Positions 31,634-42,000 of a stretch of DNA of 64,000 bases are shown piece after piece. The translations under genes were made by a program, and so were the position numbers. The stretch covers positions 156,709,057 to 156,773,056 of the forward strand of contig CM043952.1 of NCBI GenBank assembly GCA_014529385.2. Reading direction: 5' to 3'. The DNA is from Adiantum capillus-veneris. Lineage: Eukaryota; Streptophyta; Polypodiopsida; Polypodiales; Pteridaceae. Position 1 is the stretch's first letter. Each line of letters opens with the position of its first letter. The notes under the pieces were generated by a model that was not told the DNA's origin, did no database searches, and saw only the letters and a list, made by a program, of their open reading frames with translations.

Positions 31634-31933
31634 ATGCTAGGAAGGCGATGGTCGGTGCCTTGTGGGTTGTCGCTCCCCACGACTGTCGCAGGAAGAAGTA
31701 ACTTGCCCTACCGTCGTACTACTGGCAAGCTCAGACTTAAGGCTATGGTTGTTCACAATCCAATAGCAGGGGAAGCTGCTCCTGTCGAAGACTTCTCCGG
31801 GGCCTGGCACGACTTCGGAAGATCCCCTCCTGACATCCCCCCTCTCGTCAAGAGACTCATCCTTGAAGTCAAGTCTCTAGAGGTTGAGTTGGGCGAGAAG
31901 CTTGTATTTGGTGGACCTCGTGGTAGCCTGCAG
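31634..31933 (+). CDS. Candidate first exon with transit peptide (possibly of the DTW-domain gene)
   Basis: Open from an ATG for exactly 100 codons to a CAG|GTTTCC donor (intron phase 0). The first 40 residues (MLGRRWSVPCGLSLPTTVAG, then RSNLPYRR) are rich in R, S and T with no acidic residue, like an organellar transit peptide. The rest (VEDFSGAWHDFGRSPPDIPP ... LEVKSLEVELGEKLVFGGPR) looks like ordinary soluble protein. The next exon that fits in strand and phase is the first recognised DTW exon at 43283 (phase 0). The link is inference; an intermediate exon or a separate gene is possible. Confidence 0.45.
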
Positions 31934-32164
31934 GTTTCCTTTTCCCTTGCCATCTTATTGAACTCAGTTATATAATAATGAAGAAAATTTAAATAGTTCA
32001 AGTGCTCAAAATGTATGCGCATATGGGGTCTAGAGAGTGTGCACAAATCGTTTCAATCACGAGCACGCTAGCATATGAACATGGCAGGGAATATCCCTGA
32101 TGTTTGAGGAGTATAAAATTGTAGATTATTTTAGATATAACATGGCCTCTCAAAGGACCAGAAG

Positions 32165-32335
32165 ATGCTAAAGATGATGCAAAAGTTGTTGACAAAGGAA
32201 TCTGAAAGGGAAAAGTATTTTTTAGCTATCAGAAATCAAGCATGGAAGTTGAAACGACTCTTCGGGTATAGTTGCAAAAGGGTACGTCTTGACTACCTTA
32301 ACATTGAGGGGCTGGGTACTTTGCCGCTTTCTTGA
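32165..32335 (+). other. Short basic reading frame, possible exon
   Basis: 56 codons, MLKMMQKLLTKESEREKYFL followed by AIRNQAWKLKRLFGYSCKR then GTACGT, a possible donor. A CCAG just upstream could be an acceptor. Composition is protein-like, but there is no family match I can name. Confidence 0.25.
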
Positions 32336-32339
32336 GTGG

Positions 32340-32660
32340 GCCGAACCTTGTAGAGTCTGGGCTCCACCTTGCAACCTATGACCTCTTTGCCGGATTCAAG
32401 ATTCCGAATTGGCAACCGAATGCTCCAAGGAGACCACCTCCATGCCTAAATTGCGCACCTCATGCACCGACATTAGATGGAAGCCTACTTGTGGAACATA
32501 AAGAACCTTAGAAGAATGCATCCCCCCTCTCCAGTCTGGGATAATTCCACAAAATTACAATTTGTCGCCAATGAAGATGGAACCACGGTGTCGTGGCATG
32601 TTGGATAATAGATCTTTAGAAGGTAGCATGTGCCATGAAGCACCATAGTGTTGTCTGTCA
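32340..32660 (-). pseudogene. Copia protease-region remnant
   Basis: On the minus strand GASWHMLPSKDLLSN and SSKVLYVPQVGFHLMSV recall the copia protease and the segment after it (G-A-S-x-H-M, VLYVPxxxxxLLS). Only about 100 codons survive, with stops. Confidence 0.5.
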
Positions 32661-33054
32661 TGTGCCGTGAAGCACCACTACACCACTATCAAGGATACAA
32701 TCTTGAGAATCTCAAACCGCAAGAACTTTATCAATCTCCAATGTTGCAGGAGAAGCCTCAAGAGGTGTCAGCTTTAATTGTACAAAGGCTGGGGGACTTT
32801 ACTACAACTGAAGAAGAGGACGACTCACCAACTTGCTTTGGACACTCCCATCAATTATGGTCTTTCTCTCCACAATTGTTGCAATGCTGCTCAACTTTCA
32901 AAGCTTCCTTTCCAGCATTTGTCTTTTTTTTGTTGTTGTTATTTTTTGTCAGGCGCAATGGAATTGAAATGGTTTACAACTTTTTACTTTCACAAATCTT
33001 AACTTCTTTCCTTGCTTGAATGTGTGCTACTTAGCACGAATGATGGTTCCTTTT

Positions 33055-33111
<57 letters not shown>

Positions 33112-33940
33112 ACCCGATGGAGTCCGAACCAACCCTCTCAAGGGCCCCCCCACTTCTGCTTTTGATTGCGTAAATGGAATGTACACACATGCAATACCTC
33201 AAGTGTAGACTCTACAATCTCAAATGGGGAATGTCGCCGCGGTAACTCTTCAAAATGAAGCACCTTCGGGGCTGATTTGATGCACCTTTGGATCTGTTTC
33301 GATGTGGGGTTGCAGATGGCCACCAAGGGATAGATTTGTGGCTTTAATTGCACTCCCGATGTGAGAGGAATGAAGGGCTGATGGCTGGCTGAAAAAACGC
33401 AGCAGATCTGATGCGCTTAGCAGGTCTGAAAATGCAACAGATGATGGACAACGATGGGAGAATTTGATGCGGCGAGGGAATGGCCGAGAAGAGGCTCGAT
33501 TGGCTAACAAAAAGTCCGGGCTGCCGCAAGAGGGATCTAGCATTAGCAGATGTGAGGCTTTTCTGGCGATGAAATGGGGCCAAAACACCAAAACGATGGT
33601 TGATCCGGCTGATGGCACCGATGTGGAGCAAAATGCCAAGGGACTGCAAGACATAGAAACACTAGGTTGGTGTAACAGACTTGGACACTCCAAGTCAAGA
33701 ATATACTGCGATAGGACAGGAATTAACTTCAAAACAATTCACAATTAGATTTGGCCCGTGGCGGAGTTCCGTGCCAACAGATATTGGCCCCAAAGACTGG
33801 CGCCCCTTTCGGTATTTCTTTTTTATTAAATTTGTGCTCAAAGTACAAGGGAGTGGGGGGGGGGGGGGGGAGGGCGGTCTCACTCTCAAACTCTGCGTCC
33901 AGATGCTCTCAAGAGTGAGGCCCTGAGGGCTCTTTTATTC
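32661..33940. other. Unassigned sequence with GA microsatellite and a G run
   Basis: (GA)n at 33065-33107 and a run of 16 G at 33855-33870. GGCGCCCCTTTCGGTATTTC at 33799-33818 is shared exactly with 38661-38680 inside the telo-box element, with weaker matches around it, so part of this stretch is a dispersed repeat. No gene is supported. Confidence 0.5.
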
Positions 33941-34505
33941 TGTAAGGTGCAGCGGAAGTGAATGTTGAACTTTGCTCAAGATGAGTGCTCCGAACTGTGC
34001 TCAAGGTTCCTTTTACTTACGGCAGGGAGAGCCTTTCGTTCCTTTAGTGAGAGAGTGCAATGGACACAAATAAAGTGGTAGACACTGTGAATGAAGGTGC
34101 TGAGACTGAGAGATAGATAGAGAAGAATACGCTAGGGTCTTGGTGGGGGTCCTGCTGAGAAGGTGCTTGTTGAACGCGAAGTTCCTGTTGCCTCTTCTGC
34201 CAGAGAGTGCTAGCGCTAGGTTTCCTTATATATATCATTGGCGAAATTGCCCTACCAGTTTCCAACAAAAGTCACTTAAAAATAATAAGTGAAAAATGTC
34301 AAAAATAGGGAAAATAGGTCTATGCACTGTAAAAATGCTCCTAATGGGTTCTGATGGAAATCTGATGGTCATGTTGTGTGCAACCAGAGGATATGCATCT
34401 AATCTAAGTGTCTGGATATGCACGGTCTGCGAACACACTCACAAAAGTGCCAGATCATGAAGTAGCGTGTCCACGTACACATAGGGTTAAATGTGTCACG
34501 TGACA
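33941..34505 (-). repeat. Family F copy 1, 3' LTR, internally deleted
   Basis: 565 bp, beginning TGTAAGGTGCAGCGG and ending TGTCACGTGACA like the 1217-bp LTR at 40537, but lacking its middle, including the CTAGCGTTTTTG repeats. Confidence 0.85.
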
Positions 34506-34919
34506 TCCCCTCCTTTTCAAAGTGAGGTACTGGCATTGAACTGTATGGTGTCGAGGGAGATCGCCAACAGGGTCTGGAATCCTGGAAAGGGCTCTTCGCC
34601 GGCCCACTCTGATGCGTGGGTCATGTGATACTTGAACTTAATAAAAGTCTGCAACACTTGCTTCTCTGGGCCGCGCAGAAAGGGACACAAAGTCATTTGT
34701 GGCTCCTTCATGCTTCAACTTCGGCTATAGTCATGCATCTACCTTCTTCAAGAATCTCCGAGGATGAAAATTCCTGAAACCACTTCCAACACAAAACCAT
34801 GAACATACCCATTCCACGTAAAGTGATTGGAAAAAGACTATTCCTTCGAAAAAACTGTGCATGCAATGTAGATATACAAAGTGACGGAGTGCCACACCGT
34901 TCATGAAACACACGCAAAT
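34506..34919 (-). pseudogene. Family F copy 1, 3' end of internal ORF and PPT
   Basis: Minus strand starts GAAAAGGAGGGGA next to the LTR (PPT) and matches 37880-38273 of copy 2 throughout, including the segment encoding MFMVLCWKWFQEF. Frameshifts break the frame. Confidence 0.8.
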
Positions 34920-36157
34920 TGTCACGTGACACATCCAACCCTATGTGTCCGTGGACAAGCTACAGCATGATCAGGGTTCAGTCAGTCCAGTCAGTCTAGA
35001 TTAGAAGTGATCTGACACTTTTTGTGAGTCTATTCGTAGACCGTGCATGCCTAGACACTTAGATTAGATGCATATCCTCTGGTTGCACACAGCATGATCA
35101 TAAGCATTCCCACCAGAATCCATCAGAATCCTTCAGGGGAATTTTCCAGTGCATTTAGCTTGTTTTACCTATTTTTGACATTTTTCACTTATTATTTTTA
35201 CGTGACTTTTGTTGGAAAGTAGGTAGGGCAAATTGAGTTTGTATATAAGCAAACCTAGACTAGCACTACATGGCAGAAGAGGCAACAGGAGCCAAGCTCA
35301 GCAGGCAACTTCTCCAACAAGACCCCTTGGTGGATTTCCTCCAAGCAAGAAGCAGAATCTCCCCTAGCGTTTTTGAAGACCCCTTCCTTGCCTGGCGTTT
35401 TTGCATCAGCAGTCATCGCCATACCTCCCAGCCACTAGCGTTTTTCACTCAGCATCATCGCCATAAGAAGTTCCTTACACAGCTAGCATTTTTGACATCA
35501 GCATGCCTAGCGTTTTTGGAAACACCTTAGCCTAGCGTTTTTGCATGTCCCAGCAATTGCAGATTTGCAGTAGTAGAAGACCTTCAAGTTCAGCCATAAG
35601 AGGTAGCAGATTCAGCCCGAAAAGACCATCAGTTTTCAGCCTAAAGAAACCTCAGTTTTCAGCCCTAAGACATTGCAGGCATTAGCGTTTTTGTCAAGCC
35701 AAATCAGACCCAAAAACGCAGCCAAAACCTGCGTTTTCAGCCACCCAAAACAGCCCCAAGTTCAGCAGATTTCAGCAATTAGAAGGTTCGTAGATTTCAG
35801 CCCTTAAGTCGTCACCGTCGTCCCCGTCGTCGTCACCGACATAGTCCCAAGTTGCATCAGTTCCATGCATCATCATTGACCACTTTGTGCAATCAATAGT
35901 AGACCACTCTCGCCGACGAGAGTGGGGCCTTCGGAGGAGGGTTTTACAACGTCTTTGGTGTCGTATCTCTCTTCTCTCTCTATCTCTCAGTCTCATACAC
36001 TTGTACGCACAGTGTCCATTCACTTTGTTTGTGATCATAGCATTCTCTCACTAAGAGCGGAAGGCTCTACCTTCCATAAGAACAAAAGGAACCTTGAGCA
36101 CAGTTCGGAGCACTCATCTTGAGCAAAGCGCAAAGATTCATTCCGTTGCACCTAACA
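34920..36157 (+). repeat. Family F copy 2, 5' LTR
   Basis: 1238 bp, TGTCACGTGACAC...GCACCTAACA. TATA box TATATAAG at 35242-35249. Between about 35360 and 35700 the motif CTAGCGTTTTTG occurs seven times with small variations. The same motif is repeated in the other full LTR at 40860-41350. Confidence 0.9.
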
Positions 36158-36158
36158 T

Positions 36159-36170
36159 TGGTATCAGAGC
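36159..36170 (+). other. Family F copy 2 primer-binding site
   Basis: TGGTATCAGAGC, tRNA-iMet type, one base after the LTR. Confidence 0.9.
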
Positions 36171-36631
36171 TTTGGCAGTGTTCTGTATCACTCAAGGAAA
36201 GAACCACAAGAATCACAAGAATTTTTTTGCTTGTTGTGGTCGCACGAACCCAAGCTCGCTTGGGCGTGTCGATTCCTAATCATGTTTTTGAAGAGTGACA
36301 GGAATCCCAAGAAAGAAGGGCTTGTCCAGCCCTTGTGTCTCTTTTCACTCATTGAGAGAGGACCGTGCACTTAACGACCGGCCACTCGACGTGAGGTGGG
36401 AAAGAGCAACCTTGGTGTGAGCGCAAGGCCGCGAAGGGTGCGCCCGCAGAAAGGAGTAGAACTCGGGTGAAGAGAAGATCCTTCTCAAACACGGTTTGCA
36501 AGCGAAAGAAAACCTCAAGAACCTTAAGAACCTCAAGAACCAAAGAACCCAAGCACCCAAGACCCTCAAGAACCCAAGTTCCTCGTGAACTTAAGAACCC
36601 ACAAGAACCCACAAGAATCCACGACTTCAGA

Positions 36632-37054
36632 ATGGTCATCACTCGAAGCGGAATGGATCCTTCGCTTGGAGGTGATGAGCATGAGAGAGGCGAAGAAGAA
36701 TTTTCCCCACCAGGAGGTTTTTCCGACCCTCCCCCTTCCCCATCTACGTCAAAGATTGCACTAACTCCTATGGAGGAGTTGGAGCAAATGTTTATAAAAA
36801 GGAATTTAGAACGGGAAGCAAGAAATGCAGAAAGAATGACAGAAATGGAACGCAGATACGTAGAAAGACGAGCAGAAAGAAAAGCAGAAATGGAGCATAG
36901 ACGCCAAGAAAGAATTGCAGCTTCTGTCAAAGAAAAGAGCGACCAACACGTGAAAGAGTTCTTGCGACTCGTTTCTCGAGCTCAGACACAGATGCAAGAG
37001 ACTCGGGAAAAGGAGACTCTCTCAGTCTCTTCTTCTCCAAAGCCTGACACATAG
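36632..37054 (+). CDS. Family F gag-like N-terminal ORF
   Basis: I choose the ATG at 36632 (MVITRSGMDP) because many plant Ty3 gags open with a TRSG-like peptide and because the sequence is conserved in the inverted copy at 40082. A longer frame opens at 36467. The product has a proline-rich segment and then a long charged helix (REARNAERMTEMERRYVERR...) ending SVSSSPKPDT at a TAG. The same TAG followed by GATTTGCATGA is present in copy 1. No zinc knuckle or capsid signature is evident, so the gag label is by position and N-terminal style. Confidence 0.55.
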   Translation: MVITRSGMDPSLGGDEHERGEEEFSPPGGFSDPPPSPSTSKIALTPMEELEQMFIKRNLEREARNAERMTEMERRYVERRAERKAEMEHRRQERIAASVKEKSDQHVKEFLRLVSRAQTQMQETREKETLSVSSSPKPDT

Positions 37055-37310
37055 GATTTGCATGATTGTGATAAGCATGATGATTTGAATGACAAGCATG
37101 ATGATTTGGATGACAATGATCAGCATGATGATTTGGATGACAATGATCAACATGATGATTTGGATGATAAAGACAAGCATGATGATTTGCATGATCAAGA
37201 TGTGATTTCTCACAAGCATGATGATTTCCATGATTAAGATGTGATTTCTCACAAGCATGATGAGTGGCATGAAGATGATGTGATTGTTCACAAGGATGAT
37301 GTGTTAGTAG
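37055..37310 (+). repeat. Family F His/Asp-coding tandem repeat
   Basis: Imperfect repeats of AAGCATGATGATTTGGATGA encode KHDDLDDNDQHDDLDDN-like peptide in the frame that follows the conserved TAG. The repeat count differs from the inverted copy at 39520-39636. This copy has an extra TAA and a small insertion that breaks the frame. Confidence 0.75.
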
Positions 37311-37376
37311 AATCTAGATGCTTTTTCTAGCGAAGCTAACCTCGTTGTAGATTCGATCAATCACGAAGAACCGATC

Positions 37377-38276
37377 TTGGCTTTCGAGTCAAGGTCCAAA
37401 GAACCCCCACAGGACGATTCTATCATTCAGGAAGAATCGATCTTGGCTCTCGAGCCTAGGTCCAAAGAACCCCTTCAGGAAGAACCGATCTTGGCTCTCG
37501 AGCCTAGGTCTAAAGAACCATCACAGGAAGTATTATGCGTTCGCATGATTGATACACACGCATTGTTCGAGGGTTTCGTTCGTGATCGTTTCCTGTATTT
37601 TAGTCAACGTCTTTATGTGATCCCTTTTACTAGGCATGGCATATTGTACGTTGAGCACGTTTCACTCATGGATGAGCACGAATGTATGCGGATTTTTCAT
37701 GAAAAGCTGAAAAGTATGCATTTAAGAAAGTCACATTCTCTGTCTCTTCCTTGGTACGACACAGTTGTAGAAAGAGCACATGAAAATATGAGCACCAAGC
37801 ATGGGTATTTCCGTTGTGAATTGCCACATTTGATTGCTTTAGATCAGAAGAGAAAGATTCAATCTCAATGTTTGCGTGTGTGTGGTGAACGGGTTAGCAC
37901 TCTGTCTATTTGTTCATCTACATTGCATGCACAGTCTTTGAGGAAGACAAGATTTTTTCCACTCACTTTACATGGAATGTGTATGTTCATGGTTTTGTGT
38001 TGGAAGTGGTTTCAGGAATTTTCAGCCATGGAGATTCTTGAAGAAGAAAGAAGCATGACTCTCGACGAAGTTGAAGCATTGAAGGAGCCACAATCGCTTT
38101 CGGCGCGGCCCAAAGAAGCAAGCGTTGCAGAACTTTATGAAGTTCAAGTACCGCACGACCCACACATCAGAGTGGGCCGGCAAAGACTCCCTTCCAGGAT
38201 TCCGGATGCTATTGGCGATCTCCCTCGACGCCATACAGTTCGGTACCAGTACCTCACTTTGAAAAGGAGGGGATGT
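37377..38276 (+). CDS. Family F C-terminal ORF, unrecognised
   Basis: About 300 residues from a short repeat of ILALEPRSKEPxQEEP units into a domain with RFLYFSQRLYVIPFTRHGIL, HLRKSHSLSLPWYDTVVERA, MFMVLCWKWFQEF, EERSMTLDEVEALKEP and a basic end (RRHTVRYQYLTLKRRG) that runs into the PPT. The track frame continues a few codons into the LTR. The remnant at 34506-34919 shows the same sequence. I recognise no family. Being the last ORF before the PPT it occupies the place of the 3' half of pol. Confidence 0.5.
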
Positions 38277-38410
38277 CACGTGACACATCCAACCCCATGT
38301 GTCCGTGGACAAGCTACAGCATGATCAGGGTTGAGTCAATCCAGTCAAGTCTAGATTAGAAGTGATCTGTCACTTTTTGTGAGTCTATTCGTAGACCGTG
38401 CATGCCCAGA
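38274..38410 (+). repeat. Family F copy 2, 3' LTR (truncated)
   Basis: First 136 bp of the LTR match 34920-35058; preceded by the PPT GAAAAGGAGGGGA. The remainder is absent to the right of the following element. Confidence 0.85.
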
Positions 38411-39079
38411 TGTCACAAAGTGATGACGTGGTGGACAACAGAAACCCTAATTTTTGCCAGAAATCCTAAAATTCATGCAAACCCTAATTTCTGCCAGAAA
38501 CCCTAATTTTCGGAAATCGCGGAAGCTGGTTTTTTTTTTTTGGATGAGTGACGCGAATTTTGCTTTTTTTTTTAATAAAAAAAAGAGAAAAGACTCTCTA
38601 AGAGAGAGAGAGACACGGAGTGGCGGAATTCCACCCCAGAGAGTATTGGCTTCAAACCTTGGCGCCCCTTTCGGTATTTCTTTATATTGCATCAACACAG
38701 TACAAGCCGGTACTCCAGACTCTGCACCTTCTTCAGGAAGCATGCCAGAGAATGAGCCCTAACCTCATATTTAAAGGCCTTTGGCCTAAAAACCAGTTTA
38801 CAGTAAAAAGCCTTCAAACTTAAAAGCTTATGGTCCAAAAGCAAAGCCAAAAAGCTGCCAGCGTAAATCTCCGAAATCTGTATAGCTTGCCACGTCATCA
38901 GCCAACGCAATTAGGGTTAGGGTTAGGGTTAGGGTTTCCAGAATTAGGGTTTGCAGGTTTTAGGGTTAGGGTTTTCAGAATTAGGGTTCCAAAATTAGGG
39001 TTTCAGCAATTAGGGTTTTTGGCAAAAATTAGGGTTAGGGTTTTCTACTCTTGGACAACCACGTCATCACTTTGTGATA
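38411..39079. mobile_element. Inverted-repeat element rich in telo-box motifs
   Basis: The 20-bp sequence TCACAAAGTGATGACGTGGT at 38413-38432 is exactly inverted at 39058-39077. Inside each end lie AAACCCTAA motifs: three on the left (38442, 38479, 38498) and, in opposite orientation, a TTAGGG-rich block at 38911-39044 with six TTAGGGTTT copies and a (TTAGGG)4 run. The middle carries the repeat shared with 33799. No transposase and no clear target duplication, so a MITE-like DNA transposon is the best reading, not proven. Confidence 0.65.
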
Positions 39080-39186
39080 CTTCTTCTGTTGCTTGTTCTT
39101 CTTAGGGTTTAGGCCCCTCGGCCGGTAGCTCCGTTCTTCAGTAGGTCGACACATCAGCAGTTTGTTCTTCAGTAGGTCGACACGTC

Positions 39187-40536
39187 ATTCATGAGTGAAA
39201 CTTGCTCAACGTACCATATGTCATGCCTAGGAAAAGGGATCACATATAGACGCGGACTAAAATACAGGAAACAATCATGAACGAAACACTCGAACAATGC
39301 GTGCTCACGAATCATTCAAACACATAGTACTTCCTGTAAGGGTTCTTTGGACCTATGCTTAAGAGCCAAGATCGGTTTGTCGTGTTTGATAGAATCTGCC
39401 GGGGGGGGGGGGGGGGTGGACCTTGACTCAAAAGCCAAGATCGATTCTTCGTGATTGATTGAATCTGCAACGAGGTTAGCTTCGCTAGAAAAAGCATCAA
39501 CTAAACCATCATCCTTGTGAACAATCACGTCTTGATCATACAAATCATCATGCTTGTGAGAAATCACATCGTGGTCATCATGCAAATCATCATGCTGATC
39601 ATTATCATTCAAATCATCATGCTTATCATCATGCAAATCCTATGTGTCATGCTTGGGAGAAGAAGAGACTAAGAGAGTCTCCTTTTCCTTATTCTGTGCA
39701 AAATGCACTTGCACAACAGAAAAAAGTCGCCACAACTCTTTCATGTGTTGGTCGCCCTTCTCTTGTCTTGCTTTGTTCTCGCGATCAAATTCTGCTTGTC
39801 TTACTTTGGCTTCCAAGCGTGCTTGCTCGCGCTCACGTGCTATGGCTGCCATTCTGGCTTGGTGCTGACGATCAATTTCTGCCATTCGTTCTGCTGTTCT
39901 TGCTTCGCGTTCTAACTTCCTTTCCATAAACATCTGGTCTAAAGCCTCCATAGGAGTTAGTGCAATCCTTGACATAGATGGGGAAGGGTCGGAAAAACCT
40001 TTTGGTGGGGAAAATCATTCTTCGCCTCTCTCATGCTCATCACCTCTAAGCGAAGTATCCATTCCGCTTCGAGTGATGACCATTCACTGAAGTCGTGGGT
40101 TCTTGTGGTCTTGGGTTCTTAAGTTCACGAGGAACTTGGGTTCTTGGGGGTCTTGGTTCTTGGGGTTCTTGAGGTTCTTCTTTCGCTTGAAATCTGTGTT
40201 CGAGAAGGATCTTCTCTTCACCCGAGATCTGCTCTTTTCCGCGGGCGCACCCCTTGGCGGCCTTGCGCTCACACCAAGGTTGCTTTTTCCCACCTCACGT
40301 CGATTGGCCGTCCGCCAAGTGCACGGTCCGCTCTCAATGAGTGAAAAGAGGCACAAGGGGAGGGTGGAAAAGTCCTTCTTTCTTGGGTTTCATATCACTC
40401 TTCAAAAACAGGATTAGGAATCGACACGCCCGAGTGAACTTGGGTTCGTGCGACCTCAACAAGCAAAAAAAAATTCTGTGATTCTTGTGGTTCTTTCCTT
40501 GAGTGATACAGAACACTACCAAAGCTTTGATACCAA
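39187..40536 (-). pseudogene. Family F copy 1 internal region (gag-like ORF and His/Asp repeat)
   Basis: Minus strand from the PBS (40524-40535, TGGTATCAAAGC) through an ATG at 40082, a TGA in the N-terminal part, an open charged-helix frame (39975-39640), the conserved TAG, the His/Asp repeat and LALKHRSKEPLQEVLCV to a stop at 39316. A run of 16 G on the plus strand (39401-39416) codes prolines here and may be a length-variable or misread site. Similarity to copy 2 ends near 39187; 39083-39186 contains a short duplicated TTCAGTAGGTCGACAC phrase and nothing else I can place. Confidence 0.75.
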
Positions 40537-41753
40537 TGTAAGGTGCAGCGGAATGAATGTTGAACTTTGCTCAAGATGAGTGCTCCGAACTGTGCTCAAG
40601 GTTCCTTTTACTTATGGAAGGGAGAGCCTTCCGTTCTTTAATGAGAGAATGCAATGGACACAAACAAAGTAGATGGACACTGTGAATGGAAGTGCATGAG
40701 ACTGAGAGATAGAGAGAGAAGAGAATACGACACCATAGACGTTGTAAAACCCTCCTCCGAAGGCCCCACTCTCTATGGCGAGAGTGGTCTACTTATGATT
40801 GCACAAATCTCTACAATGCTTGGACTTGCCGACGATGTCGACGACGACGATACGGGCTGAAATCTGAAAACTCTAAGGGCTGAAATCTGCAAATCTTTAT
40901 CTGCTGAATTCTGACTCTATGTCGGGGACGATGTCGATGGCGATGATGCGACGATGACGCGCTGAAAACGCAGATGCTGAAATCTGCGTTTTCCGGGCTG
41001 AATATGCAAACTTCGCGGGATCTGACCGTGTGTCGAGGATTTGATCCGGGGAGGAGAGATCTGTGAGGTTTGGGACTAGATTTGCGGTGTCTAAAGGTTG
41101 AAAACTGAAAACGCTGGTCCTATGGCTGATTCTGTCGTGATGATCTGCAAAACGCTGAGTTGTCCTGTAGATAAAAAACGCTAGGGCTGAAAATGGTCTT
41201 CTGCTGCTGCCGGTGGCCTTGCAATGCAAAACGCTAGGCTGTCCTGCTGTAGCCTTGTCGCCAAGCCGATGTAGAAGCAAAACGCTCGGCTGATCTTGTC
41301 CAAAACGCTAGGTTGTTGGTGGGGATGCAAAAACGCTAGACCATATTGGGGTGTCCTGCTGAGAAGTTGCGAATTGAGCAAGGTGCTCCTGCTGCCTCTT
41401 CTGCCAGAAAGTGCTAGCGCTAGGTTTTTATTTATACAAACTTAGCAAAATTGCCTTACCTACTTTCCAACAAAAGTCACTTAAAAATAATAAGTGAAAA
41501 ATGTCAAAAATAGAAAAAATAGGTCTATGCATTGTAAAAGTGCTACTGATGGGATCTGATTGGAATTTGATGGTCATACTGTGTGCAACCAGAGGATATG
41601 CATCTAAATCTAAGTGTCTGGACATGCACGGTCTGCGAACAGACTTACAAAAGTCCCAGATCACTTTCTATTCTAGACTGACTGGACTGAACCGAACCCT
41701 TATCATGTTGTAGCTTGTCCACGGACACACAGGGTTGGATGTGTCACGTGACA
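40537..41753 (-). repeat. Family F copy 1, 5' LTR
   Basis: 1217 bp, inverted relative to 34920-36157, TGTAAGGTGC...CACGTGACA. Contains at least seven inverted copies of the CTAGCGTTTTTG motif in its middle. Confidence 0.9.
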
Positions 41754-42000
41754 ATACGCAAGCTAAAGGCTACTAGTGCTTAGCATCTGGCAAAGCATGC
41801 AAGGTAGGTGGACACTTGGATGGCCCATGCATGGCACGTGCGAGTGAACTGGAGTCCATGCAAGTCGACTTGGAGAATACGCAAGCTAAAGGCTACTAGT
41901 GCCTAGCATCTGGCAAAGCATGCAAGGTAGGTGGACACTTGGATGGCCCATGCATGGCACGTGCGAGTCAACTTGGAGTCCATGCATGGCAAGTGGCAGT
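41753..42000. repeat. 123-bp tandem duplication
   Basis: The unit starting AATACGCAAGCTAAAGG at 41753 recurs at 41876 with very few changes, followed by GCATGCA-rich degenerate copies up to about 42060. The first unit starts exactly at the edge of the Family F LTR. Confidence 0.85.

Larger units (their letters stand above)
34920..38410 (+). mobile_element. Family F copy 2 (plus strand): gag-like, pol-less LTR retrotransposon
   Basis: 5' LTR 34920-36157, PBS 36159-36170, internal region 36158-38273 of 2.1 kb, PPT and truncated 3' LTR from 38274. The internal region encodes a gag-like N-terminus, a His/Asp repeat tract, a short peptide repeat and a conserved C-terminal frame; no protease, RT, RNase H or integrase is seen. 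This fits the non-autonomous class described as TR-GAG or LARD, which depend on a partner element. The 3' LTR is cut after 136 bp by the telo-box element. Confidence 0.85.
33941..41753 (-). mobile_element. Family F copy 1 (minus strand): pol-less LTR element, split by copy 2
   Basis: Right LTR 40537-41753 with a PBS at its left, gag-like internal sequence down to about 39187, then (after copy 2 and a telo-box element) the 3' end of the internal region at 34919-34506, PPT and a left LTR 33941-34505. Comparing with copy 2, about 190 bp of internal sequence is lost at the break. I could not find matching target duplications (TATTC versus ATACG), so the joining of the two parts into one element is inference. 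Confidence 0.6.

Noticed and set aside
33250-33732. 160-residue minus-strand frame
   Set aside because: Low-complexity Ser/Pro/Phe composition, overlapped by several other frames, no motif, within a repeat-like region.
33941-34505. An independent 565-bp LTR family
   Set aside because: Both ends match the 1217-bp LTR at 40537; it is an internally deleted copy.
36349-36930. 193-residue frame antisense to the Family F gag-like ORF
   Set aside because: Serine-rich shadow of a charged coiled coil; it does not match the element's sense direction.
38911-39044. Telomere or subtelomere remnant suggested by TTAGGG repeats
   Set aside because: The units are interrupted and spaced, occur in both orientations at the two arms of an inverted-repeat element, and lie beside retrotransposons; a telo-box-rich element explains them better.
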